Origin: Bacillota bacterium
GTDB taxonomy: Bacteria > Bacillota > Clostridia > Acetivibrionales > DSM-1351
Length of the DNA: 22,608 nucleotides
Direction: 5' to 3'
Assembly: GCA_023441625.1 (NCBI GenBank)
Contig: JAEZOA010000080.1
Location: 1 to 22,608, forward strand
Within the stretch, counting starts at the first letter, position 1. Each line of letters starts with the position of its first letter. Below the pieces are notes generated by a model. The model did no database searches and was not told the origin of the DNA. It saw only the letters and a list, made by a program, of their open reading frames with translations. Both the position numbers and the translations under genes were made by a program. This document shows, in pieces, positions 8,072 to 14,946 of the stretch.

Positions 8072-8872
8072 ATGGAAGTTTCTAGATTGGTTGCCAAAGA
8101 AAATAAGGATTTATACAATTGTATGAATGTTATAAATTTTATTGATGGCTCACCACATTTAAAGCATAAACATTTGCTAAATTTTTATTTTAAATTATCT
8201 AAGGAAGTATTTATTGCTTCAAAAAAATCAAATCCTTTTGTGTTGGATTTGGGAGCAGGAGAAGGAACAACAACATCTTGCTTCCTTAATCTAAATGCAA
8301 AAGTAACAGCTGTAGATATTTCTCAAAATCAATTAAATTCATTAAAAGAAAAGTGTTCTATGTATGGTGATAACTTAAAAGTAATTTGTGAAGATGTAAA
8401 CGATACATTAAAACGAAGCGCAAAATACGATATTGTATCAATAAATTCATTCCTGCATCATATACCTGATTACTGTAAGCTTTTAAAACAGGTGGATAGT
8501 ATTTTGGATGAACGAGGTCAGATATTCACATGGCAGGACCCATTAAGGTATGATACACTTAGTAAATTTAACTCACTATTTAGTAAAGTGGCTTATTTTT
8601 CATGGCGAATATTCAAAGGTGATGTTATTAATGGGTTAAAAAGAAGAATAAGACGAAGTAAAAATATTTACACGAACGATAGATTTGACAATACAGAATA
8701 TCATGTTACAAGAAATGGTGTTGACCAAGATGCTATTAAAAGTTTACTAGAAGAAATGGGGTATAATGTTATACTTATTAAATATTTCAGCACACAAAGT
8801 ATATTATGGCAGCATATAGGAACTTGGTTAGGTTTAAAAAATACTTTTGGCATAATAGCTCAAAAATTATAA
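8072..8872 (+). CDS. Class I SAM-dependent methyltransferase, substrate unknown
   Basis: A 266-residue cytosolic protein with the Rossmann-type methyltransferase core. Motif I is VLDLGAGEGTTT (57-68), motif II ends AVDIS (80-84), an acidic CEDV follows at 106-109, and the motif IV region is YDIVSINSFLHHIPDY (119-134), of the UbiE/Methyltransf_11-25 type. The C-terminal 110 residues are basic and aromatic and give no clue to the substrate. The start is ATG 8072: AAAGGTGG (8056-8063) sits 8 bases before it and overlaps the GTG at 8060, which is therefore unlikely. It stands alone between a hairpin and its own terminator, outside any operon, and interrupts no conserved neighbour. Small-molecule or lipid/quinone-type substrates are all possible; I cannot choose. 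Confidence 0.85.
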   Translation: MEVSRLVAKENKDLYNCMNVINFIDGSPHLKHKHLLNFYFKLSKEVFIASKKSNPFVLDLGAGEGTTTSCFLNLNAKVTAVDISQNQLNSLKEKCSMYGDNLKVICEDVNDTLKRSAKYDIVSINSFLHHIPDYCKLLKQVDSILDERGQIFTWQDPLRYDTLSKFNSLFSKVAYFSWRIFKGDVINGLKRRIRRSKNIYTNDRFDNTEYHVTRNGVDQDAIKSLLEEMGYNVILIKYFSTQSILWQHIGTWLGLKNTFGIIAQKL

Positions 8873-8890
8873 TAATTTTATGTTAATTTG

Positions 8891-8918
8891 AGAGAGTCGT
8901 TAAATGGACTCTCTTTTT
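8891..8918 (+). terminator. Intrinsic terminator after the methyltransferase gene
   Basis: AGAGAGTC (8891-8898) pairs perfectly with GACTCTCT (8907-8914) around an 8-base loop, followed by Ts to 8918. It makes the methyltransferase a single-gene transcription unit. Confidence 0.85.
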
Positions 8919-9311
8919 ATATACATCCAGCAAAGCTGAAGAGCACTTGCAATCAGAAAGCTGTGTGAGACAAAATCGCATACATAGTCTGATGCAGAGG
9001 ACGGTTGGAAAAGGTTTTAGTTTTTCCACCGATTTACTTACAAAGAGATATTTACTTTATGAACCTGATAATGTAGATTGGTTTTCTGTTGTAGTTTAAT
9101 TATTTTTTGTTATCATATAATAATAACAATTTGTTAATAATTTTATTTTTATAGTACATTTTTAGATACTATTGATATAATTAGAGTAAATGTATATTAG
9201 GCTTTTAAGAATTATTGTCTTTATGTTGAGAGCTAAAAATAATTTTACAAAGCCATTTAATTATTAAAGAAATATTAAAAAGTAGAAGTTAGGCTGCAAG
9301 GATTAAAATAG
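8919..9311. other. Long gap: decayed-looking hairpins, then AT-rich leader
   Basis: No convincing gene is visible here. The first part (about 8935-9100) has a less AT-rich texture and two hairpins: 8963-8970 with 8976-8983 (5-base loop, one mismatch), and 9003-9012 with 9022-9030 (one bulge). A 35-codon open frame from ATG 8992 to TAA 9097 has no good ribosome-binding site and no recognised relatives. The first hairpin and its flanks (AAAGCTGTGTGAGA ... CGCATACATAG) resemble the segment near the end of the reverse-transcriptase gene in bacterial group II introns. That is from memory and weak, so a retroelement remnant is only a possibility. From 9100 on the sequence is very AT-rich. TTGATA (9172-9177) with TATATT (9193-9198) is a poor promoter candidate (15-base spacer) for the next operon. 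Confidence 0.35.
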
Positions 9312-9329
9312 AAAAGGGGGACCGAGTCC

Positions 9330-9344
9330 ATGCCAGTACTTTAA
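9330..9344 (+). CDS. Mini-ORF 1 in leader copy 1 (MPVL)
   Basis: ATG 9330 lies 9 bases after the purine-rich AGGGGG (9315-9320), the best Shine-Dalgarno in the leader. It encodes four residues, then TAA at 9342-9344, whose last A is the first base of the next ATG (TAATG). The second leader copy keeps this frame as MLVL. Translation is not proven; the frame may be a by-product of RNA structure. Confidence 0.3.
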   Translation: MPVL

Positions 9345-9379
9345 TGGAGTTTTGTGCCGAATTCGGGGCATGGGCATAA
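9344..9379 (+). CDS. Mini-ORF 2 in leader copy 1 (MEFCAEFGAWA)
   Basis: Starts in the TAATG overlap with mini-ORF 1 and ends with TAA two bases before the main ATG at 9382. The other copy reads MEFCAKCGAWI, same length and same stop. Such end-to-start spacing is typical of translational coupling or reinitiation. Whether the peptide or only its translation matters cannot be seen from sequence. Confidence 0.35.
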   Translation: MEFCAEFGAWA

Positions 9380-9381
9380 TT

Positions 9382-10068
9382 ATGAATAATAAAAGTAAAG
9401 TACTAATAGTTGATGATGACAGAAATATTTGCGAATTAATCGGTTTATATCTTCAAAAAGAGGGTTATGATGTATTATATGCATACAATGGTATAAATGC
9501 TGTTGATACCTTTAAAATGCAAGCACCTAGCCTAGTAGTATTAGATATAATGCTTCCAGGTATTGATGGATGGCAGGTATGCAGAGAAATTCGCAAGGTT
9601 AGCTCCATACCCATAATAATGCTTACAGCAAAAGGGGAGACCTTTGATAAGGTGCTTGGTTTGGAACTAGGTGCAGATGATTATATGGTAAAACCTTTTG
9701 AGCCGAAAGAGCTTGTGGCAAGAATTAAAGCTGTACTAAGAAGATATGAACATAAGGATGTGGATACTCAAGAGGTGGTTTTCCCAAACTTGATTGTTAA
9801 TAAGAGCAACTACACTATTAGACTCAAGGGTACTCTTTTAGAATTACCTCCAAAAGAGCTTGAGCTTCTATTCTTTTTAGCATCAAATCCTAATAAGGTA
9901 TTTACCAGAGAACAGCTGCTTGAACATGTTTGGGGCTTTGATTTTTATGGTGATTCTAGGACTGTAGATGTACATGTAAAAAGAGTGCGGGAAAAAATAG
10001 ATTTGGAAGGTCAATCTTGGCAACTTAAAACTGTTTGGGGTGTAGGCTACAAGTTTGAGGTGAAATAA
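9382..10068 (+). CDS. OmpR/PhoB family response regulator
   Basis: A 228-residue DNA-binding regulator. The receiver domain (about 6-118) has Asp11-13, phosphoacceptor Asp55 in VVLDIMLPG, Thr82 and Lys104 in VKPFEP. The C-terminal winged helix (about 130-228) has LPPKELELLFFLASNP, then the recognition region SRTVDVHVKRVREKI and the ending VWGVGYKF, all typical of the OmpR class. The start is taken as ATG 9382. The frame extends to TTG 9352, but that extension lies inside the structured leader and its residues are poorly kept in the second leader copy. No classical Shine-Dalgarno sits directly before 9382, which is unusual. The kinase gene begins 2 bases after the stop, so the two form one operon, and htrA follows. 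Confidence 0.95.
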   Translation: MNNKSKVLIVDDDRNICELIGLYLQKEGYDVLYAYNGINAVDTFKMQAPSLVVLDIMLPGIDGWQVCREIRKVSSIPIIMLTAKGETFDKVLGLELGADDYMVKPFEPKELVARIKAVLRRYEHKDVDTQEVVFPNLIVNKSNYTIRLKGTLLELPPKELELLFFLASNPNKVFTREQLLEHVWGFDFYGDSRTVDVHVKRVREKIDLEGQSWQLKTVWGVGYKFEVK

Positions 10069-10070
10069 TA

Positions 10071-11594
10071 ATGTTCAAAATAAAAAATACGATTTTTAAA
10101 AAGCTGGTTAGTATTTTTATTGGACTTCTAATACTTAGCTATGTTGTTACCGGTGGCTTTTTATATTATTTTTTAAATGAATTTGGTACCAAGCAAAAAG
10201 AGGAAACTCTTAAGGAGAGTGCAGAAGTTATTAAAGAAGCCTTCTATATTTTTATAGATAATATGAATAGTGCATATATAAAAAATTTCTTTTTGAATAC
10301 ACTTCAGTTTTATAGTGGATCAAGTAACGCATCAGTTTGGATAGTGAACGAAAGTGGACATATTGTATTTGCAGTTAACCAACCGAGCATACCTAATAAT
10401 GTACTATCAAAGTATGTAGATGACACAGGGCTGCCAAAACTTCCAGACGAAAAGCAGTATTTAGAGATTATGAATAGTGGAGACACTACTTTAGTTACTA
10501 CTGGAAATTTCTATGGATTTTTTAATGATGATGCTTTTAAAGAATATGGTGATTCATGGTTAACTGTTCAAATGCCTTTTCAAATTATTCCAAGTGATGG
10601 TAAACAGAAGACAATTGGAGCAGTTTATTTATTAACACCCGTACCAGAGATTCAGAAGCTTCAATTATCAGTATTTAGGCTCTTTATGATTTCTGGTGGT
10701 GTTGCTATTTTTTTAGCAATAATATTGGTATATATTTTCTCCCTAAAGTTTACTAAACCCTTAAAGCAAATTAATAATGCAGCAAAAATAATTGCTGGTG
10801 GTGAATTCAGAAACCGACTCATAGTTAGCTCGCAAGATGAGATTGGTCAGTTAGCTGATAGCTTCAATCAAATGGTAGATGACTTACAGAAGCTAGAAGA
10901 AATGAGACGGGGTTTTATCGCAAATGTTTCTCATGAACTGAGGACACCAATGACATCAATTCAAGGCTTTATAGAGGGTATTCTTGATGGAACTATTCCG
11001 CCAAATAAGCAAAAAGATTATTTGGGGATTGTTAAAGATGAAACTATCAGACTTAGCAGACTGGTAAATGATCTTTTAGATTTAGCAAAAATGGAATCTG
11101 GGGAGTTAACACTTAATTTTAAGCCATTTGCTATAAATGAGCTAATTAGGATATGTGTAATTAAACTTGAAACTTTTATCACAACTAAAAATTTAGAAAT
11201 AGAAGCAAATTTTGAAAGTGATAATATTTTTGTATATGCTGATAAAGACTCAATTGAGAGAGTTATTTTAAATCTTTTGCATAATGCGGTTAAATTTTCT
11301 AATGAAAACGGGAGAATTATTTTAGAAACTGCAAAGAATAAAGAAAAGGTTTTAATATCTGTTAAGGATAGTGGTATAGGATTAGATGCAGAAGAACAAA
11401 AGAGAATTTGGGATAGATTTTATAAAACTGACAAATCGAGAGGAAAGGATAAGGCTGGAACTGGCTTAGGATTGGCAATTGTTAAGAATATAATAAATGA
11501 GCATAAGCAAGAAATCTGGGTTGAAAGTGAAGTTGGCATAGGTACTAAGTTCACATTCACTTTGGACTATTTTAAGAGTAATATTGAAGATTAA
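10071..11594 (+). CDS. Membrane sensor histidine kinase
   Basis: A 507-residue partner of the preceding response regulator. It has TM1 (about 12-34), an extracytoplasmic sensor domain of about 165 residues, and TM2 (about 203-225). These are followed by HAMP (about 226-278), HisKA with the phosphoacceptor His288 in ANVSHELRTPMTSIQGF, and the HATPase domain with the N box NLLHNAVKFS (401-410), DSGIG (433-437) and GTGLGLAIVKNI (463-474). The Shine-Dalgarno GAGGTGA (10057-10063) lies inside the end of the regulator gene. An htrA gene directly downstream suggests the pair senses envelope or secretion stress, as CssRS does for htrA in Bacillus. The actual signal is unknown; the sensor domain is not one I can name. 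Confidence 0.95.
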   Translation: MFKIKNTIFKKLVSIFIGLLILSYVVTGGFLYYFLNEFGTKQKEETLKESAEVIKEAFYIFIDNMNSAYIKNFFLNTLQFYSGSSNASVWIVNESGHIVFAVNQPSIPNNVLSKYVDDTGLPKLPDEKQYLEIMNSGDTTLVTTGNFYGFFNDDAFKEYGDSWLTVQMPFQIIPSDGKQKTIGAVYLLTPVPEIQKLQLSVFRLFMISGGVAIFLAIILVYIFSLKFTKPLKQINNAAKIIAGGEFRNRLIVSSQDEIGQLADSFNQMVDDLQKLEEMRRGFIANVSHELRTPMTSIQGFIEGILDGTIPPNKQKDYLGIVKDETIRLSRLVNDLLDLAKMESGELTLNFKPFAINELIRICVIKLETFITTKNLEIEANFESDNIFVYADKDSIERVILNLLHNAVKFSNENGRIILETAKNKEKVLISVKDSGIGLDAEEQKRIWDRFYKTDKSRGKDKAGTGLGLAIVKNIINEHKQEIWVESEVGIGTKFTFTLDYFKSNIED

Positions 11595-11664
11595 CATTTT
11601 GTTCATAATTTAATAAAGAAACTCTATTACAATAAGATGTATAAAAAGTGAAAGGAGAGCTATT

Positions 11665-13248
11665 ATGACTCAACAAAAAGATGAAATAAATGAACAACCC
11701 ATGGAATCTAATAATAATCAAGAAACACAAGAAGGCGAAAATACTCATGGAGAAGCTCAGAGTAATGATGTTATCCATAGTGATTGTACAATTAAAAATG
11801 AAGATATAGTTCAAAATGACTTTACTGTACAAAGCGAAGACATAGCTCAATATACCGTGAAAAGTGAAGAAGCTAATCAAGATGAAAAGATAGAATCTAA
11901 TCAAGATGAAAAGATAGAATCAAAGGATGTTAATTTTAATAATGTAGAAAATAATAGTGAAACCCAAAAAAATTGGCAATTGCCGAATATTAATAACGGT
12001 GGAAATCAAGGGTTTAATGGTATTAATAATAACTATTATAAAGAGAACTACAGAAAAACAAACAATAAAAAATCTGATGCCTGGAAATATATTTTAGTTT
12101 CATTAGTAAGTGCAATAATCGGAGGTTCTATTTTATCTATAATGATTCTTGGCATTGGACCAATTGTGCAGCCGCAGCTAAAGAGTTTTTTTGGAATAGA
12201 AGACTCTGCTTCTAATAATACTAATAATACTGGTTCAAACATCAGTGAGATGAAAAAGATTGAAATAGTTCAGTCAGGGGAATCAGCAGTAACAAGTGTG
12301 GCTGAAAAAGTTGGACCTTCTGTTGTGGGAATTAGGACTAAGTATCAAATTACAAATGAATTTTTTGGAGAATCGACAGATGGTGGTGAAGGGTCAGGTA
12401 TAGTCATAAGCTCAGATGGTTATATTCTAACAAATCATCATGTTATAGAAAACGCATTGAATGACAAGACTAGGGATATAAGAAAAGGTGCCCAAATAGA
12501 GGTGTATCTTGCTAATAAAATAGATAAACCTTATACTGCGACTATAAAGGGTTATGATTCAAAAGCTGATTTAGCAGTTTTAAAAATTAATGAAACAAAT
12601 CTTACTGTAATAGAATTTGGAGACTCAGACTCATTAAAGGTTGGTGAACCTGCAATTGCATTTGGTAATCCGGGCGGACTTGAATATATGGGCTCTTTAA
12701 CATCAGGTGTTATAAGTGGACTAAACAGAACAGTTCAGCTTGATGGAGGTAGAAAGATTAAGCTAGTTCAGACTGATGCAGCTATTAATCCTGGAAACAG
12801 TGGCGGTGCACTTGTAAACATCAAAGGTCAGTTAATTGGAGTCAACACTATTAAAATGGTAGCTACTGGTTTTGAAGGCTTAGGCTTTGCAATTCCAGTA
12901 AATGATGCGAAAAGAATATCTGATGAATTAATTAAGAATACTTATATCTCAAAGCCATATTTAGGGATAACTGTAGGTACGAATTATAATGAGGAATTTG
13001 CAAAAACTCATAATTTGCCAATAGGAGTATTTGTGAATGATGTAGAAATTTTAGGACCAGCTCAAAAGGCCGGTATTAAAGCATTAGACATAATTACAAA
13101 GTTTAACAAAGTAACCGTTACTTCATTTGATGACTTAGAGAGTGAAAAAAATAAATTTAAAGCTGGGGATGTTGTTGAAGTTGAGTTGTATAGAGATGAT
13201 ACAAAGAAGACATTAACAGTACAGGTTAAATTGGGTGAAACTAAATAA
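11665..13248 (+). CDS. htrA: HtrA/DegP-like membrane-anchored serine protease
   Basis: A quality-control protease acting on misfolded proteins outside the membrane. Its 527 residues comprise an unusually long acidic, Asn/Gln-rich cytosolic N-terminus (1-135), a single TM (about 142-166), a linker, and a trypsin-like domain. The catalytic triad is His259 (ILTNHHVI), Asp302 (SKADLAVLKI) and Ser379 (NPGNSGGAL). A C-terminal PDZ domain follows (about 432-525). The N-terminus holds degenerate repeats beginning TIKNEDIVQ, TVQSEDIAQ and TVKSEEANQ, and a perfect 8-residue tandem repeat NQDEKIES (71-86, bases 11875-11922). The Shine-Dalgarno AAAGGAGAG lies at 11651-11659. It sits 70 bases after the kinase; no strong promoter or terminator lies between, so co-transcription with the two-component pair is plausible, and it may be their target. 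Confidence 0.95.
   Translation: MTQQKDEINEQPMESNNNQETQEGENTHGEAQSNDVIHSDCTIKNEDIVQNDFTVQSEDIAQYTVKSEEANQDEKIESNQDEKIESKDVNFNNVENNSETQKNWQLPNINNGGNQGFNGINNNYYKENYRKTNNKKSDAWKYILVSLVSAIIGGSILSIMILGIGPIVQPQLKSFFGIEDSASNNTNNTGSNISEMKKIEIVQSGESAVTSVAEKVGPSVVGIRTKYQITNEFFGESTDGGEGSGIVISSDGYILTNHHVIENALNDKTRDIRKGAQIEVYLANKIDKPYTATIKGYDSKADLAVLKINETNLTVIEFGDSDSLKVGEPAIAFGNPGGLEYMGSLTSGVISGLNRTVQLDGGRKIKLVQTDAAINPGNSGGALVNIKGQLIGVNTIKMVATGFEGLGFAIPVNDAKRISDELIKNTYISKPYLGITVGTNYNEEFAKTHNLPIGVFVNDVEILGPAQKAGIKALDIITKFNKVTVTSFDDLESEKNKFKAGDVVEVELYRDDTKKTLTVQVKLGETK
11875..11922 (+). repeat. 24-bp tandem duplication inside htrA
   Basis: Two adjacent 24-base units, identical except for the last base, encode NQDEKIES twice in the disordered N-terminus of HtrA. 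It looks like a recent in-frame duplication and could vary in copy number among strains. Confidence 0.85.
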
Positions 13249-13256
13249 AATGATTT

Positions 13257-13292
13257 AAAGGGTACAACATAATATTTGTTGTATCCTTTTTA
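13257..13292 (+). terminator. Intrinsic terminator after htrA
   Basis: A 13-bp stem (13257-13269 with 13277-13289, one G-U pair, 7-base loop) has a T-run that continues from the 3' arm. It ends the regulator-kinase-htrA unit. Confidence 0.85.
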
Positions 13293-13366
13293 CCTATTTA
13301 TCTAAAATTTTGCAGAAAAAACACTATTTATATTGCTAATATTACAAAAAAACTTTAAAATTAGAT

Positions 13367-13387
13367 ATGTGGTAAAAAATACTACAT
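13367..13387. promoter_or_regulatory. Inverted repeat upstream of the HD-GYP gene
   Basis: ATGTGGTA (13367-13374) and TACTACAT (13380-13387) form an inverted repeat around AAAAA with one G-U mismatch. It lies 28 bases before the HD-GYP start codon. It could be an operator or an mRNA hairpin; no regulator is identified. Confidence 0.3.
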
Positions 13388-13415
13388 GTTTTAATTAACT
13401 CAGACGGAGGAATCC

Positions 13416-14906
13416 ATGAATTTTTGTAATTTTTATGTTTATATAGCTAGATTTATAGCAGTAATATTGGCTGTCCCACTATTTATTTATGGATATACAA
13501 AACAATTAAATATATATATATATATTAGCATCCTATTAGGTTTGTTTTTTTTGTTGCAAGAAGGTTACGAATTAATTATTTTTATAAAAGTTAATATTAA
13601 AAGAAGAAGTAAAGGGAAAAGAATTATTAAAAAATATGAAAATATGTTACAAAGACATACAAGATACTCATATCATGTTAATGAAAAGAATACTAAAAAA
13701 ACGTTAAAATTATTAAAGCAAAAGCAGGATGAACTAGAAGTTCTTCGAGTAACATCTGAGAAGTTTAACTCTTCAATAGATATAGATGATATTGTTGAAT
13801 ATATTTTTGAAGTTTACAAAAAATTTACTGATTGCGATAGATGCTTAGTTTGCTTCAAAGATATTGATTCAAAAGATATTTATTGTAAATATGAATTTGG
13901 AGATCAGCTCTTTGGAGAAGTCGGTAAGTTCTTTGATGTTGAATCTGTTATAACCAAGTGCTTCAATACCAATTCAGTTGTAGTTAATTGTAATATTCTA
14001 TTACAGAAGAGGGGAATATATGGAGATAAAATTGCTATACCTTTAAGTATTTCAAATGAGCAATTAGGTGTTATATTTGTAGAGACACCGAAAAAAAATT
14101 CCTTAAAAAATGTAAACTTTACTTTTTTAAAGAGCATAGCAAATTATGCTGCAGTTGCTATTGACAAGGCTGAGTTGTTTTCAAGTGTATATGCACAAAA
14201 GCAGGAAATAGAAGCTTTATATGAAGAAACAGCAGCTGTTAACGATGACCTTAATGCCAACATAGATAATCTTAATAAGGCAAAGCAAGAGCTCAAGCAT
14301 AAAAACGAAGAGCTCCTAGAATACTCTGAAAGCTTAAATACAGGATATATACAAACAGTTATGTCATTGGTAAATGCAATAGAAGCGAAAGACTCATATA
14401 CTAGTGGCCACTGCCAGAGGGTTATGGAAATTTCTTGTGAAATTGCTACCAAACTTGAATTAGATGATGATACAATTAAGGATCTTAGATATGCTGCAAT
14501 TTTGCATGATATTGGGAAAATTGGTATATCTGCAAGAATATTAAATAAATCAGAAAAACTCTCTGATCAAGAGTATGAGGAGATAAAGAAACACCCTCAA
14601 ATATCGTATAATATTTTAAAGAATGTTAACTTTTTAGGGAAGGGACTTAGAGCTATACTAGAGCATCATGAAATGTATAATGGCTCAGGTTATCCCAATA
14701 AGCTTAAGGGTGAGGAGATAAGTCTTTTAGGTAGAATACTGTGTATTGCAGATGCTTTTGATGCTATGACTAGTGATAGAACATATCGTAAGGGAATGCC
14801 AATGGAGCTTGCTATTGATGAAATCGAAAGATGTAAGGGTATTCAGTTTGATCCAAAAATATCAGATGCGTTTATAAAAATGATTAGAGAATTAGTAAAT
14901 AATTAA
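13416..14906 (+). CDS. Membrane GAF/HD-GYP protein, probable c-di-GMP phosphodiesterase
   Basis: A 496-residue protein. Two N-terminal TM segments (about 7-27 and 31-58) lead into a basic stretch and short coil, a GAF sensor domain (about 108-255), a coiled coil (about 258-305) and an HD-GYP domain (310-496). HD-GYP enzymes linearise c-di-GMP using a metal centre. The expected residues are present: His332, His364-Asp365 in LHDIGKIG, His393 in KKHP, His417-His418 with EMYNGSGYP (GYP at 425-427), and Asp446/Asp449 in ADAFDAMTSDRTYRKGM. Activity is therefore plausible. The start ATG has GGAGG 5 bases upstream. glgA follows 40 bases later with no terminator between, so the two may be co-transcribed. 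The GAF ligand is unknown. Confidence 0.93.
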   Translation: MNFCNFYVYIARFIAVILAVPLFIYGYTKQLNIYIYISILLGLFFLLQEGYELIIFIKVNIKRRSKGKRIIKKYENMLQRHTRYSYHVNEKNTKKTLKLLKQKQDELEVLRVTSEKFNSSIDIDDIVEYIFEVYKKFTDCDRCLVCFKDIDSKDIYCKYEFGDQLFGEVGKFFDVESVITKCFNTNSVVVNCNILLQKRGIYGDKIAIPLSISNEQLGVIFVETPKKNSLKNVNFTFLKSIANYAAVAIDKAELFSSVYAQKQEIEALYEETAAVNDDLNANIDNLNKAKQELKHKNEELLEYSESLNTGYIQTVMSLVNAIEAKDSYTSGHCQRVMEISCEIATKLELDDDTIKDLRYAAILHDIGKIGISARILNKSEKLSDQEYEEIKKHPQISYNILKNVNFLGKGLRAILEHHEMYNGSGYPNKLKGEEISLLGRILCIADAFDAMTSDRTYRKGMPMELAIDEIERCKGIQFDPKISDAFIKMIRELVNN

Positions 14907-14946
14907 ATAAAAAAATTATATTAATATTGTACCTTGGAGGTAATTT

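Larger units (their letters stand above)
9315..9384 (+). promoter_or_regulatory. Structured leader, copy 1, before the response regulator
   Basis: A 69-nt block (9316-9384) matches 63 of 69 positions of the block at 19347-19415. Helix P1 pairs 9326-9334 with 9367-9375 (9 bp). Inside it, GTAC (9336-9339) pairs with GTGC (9354-9357), leaving a 14-base loop that contains GGAG; CC (9357-9358) can also pair with GG (9365-9366) around GAATTC. A competing hairpin, GGAC (9319-9322) with GTCC (9326-9329), would use the 5' strand of P1 and part of the purine run 9315-9320. The block ends at the start codon. I do not recognise it as a named riboswitch class. The structure is inferred by hand from two copies. 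Confidence 0.75.

Noticed and set aside
9352..9381. N-terminal extension of the response regulator to TTG 9352 (and likewise TTG 19383 for the cyclase)
   Set aside because: The two extensions differ at half of their ten residues although the DNA is highly similar, so the protein frame is not what is conserved. The receiver domain begins normally at ATG 9382.
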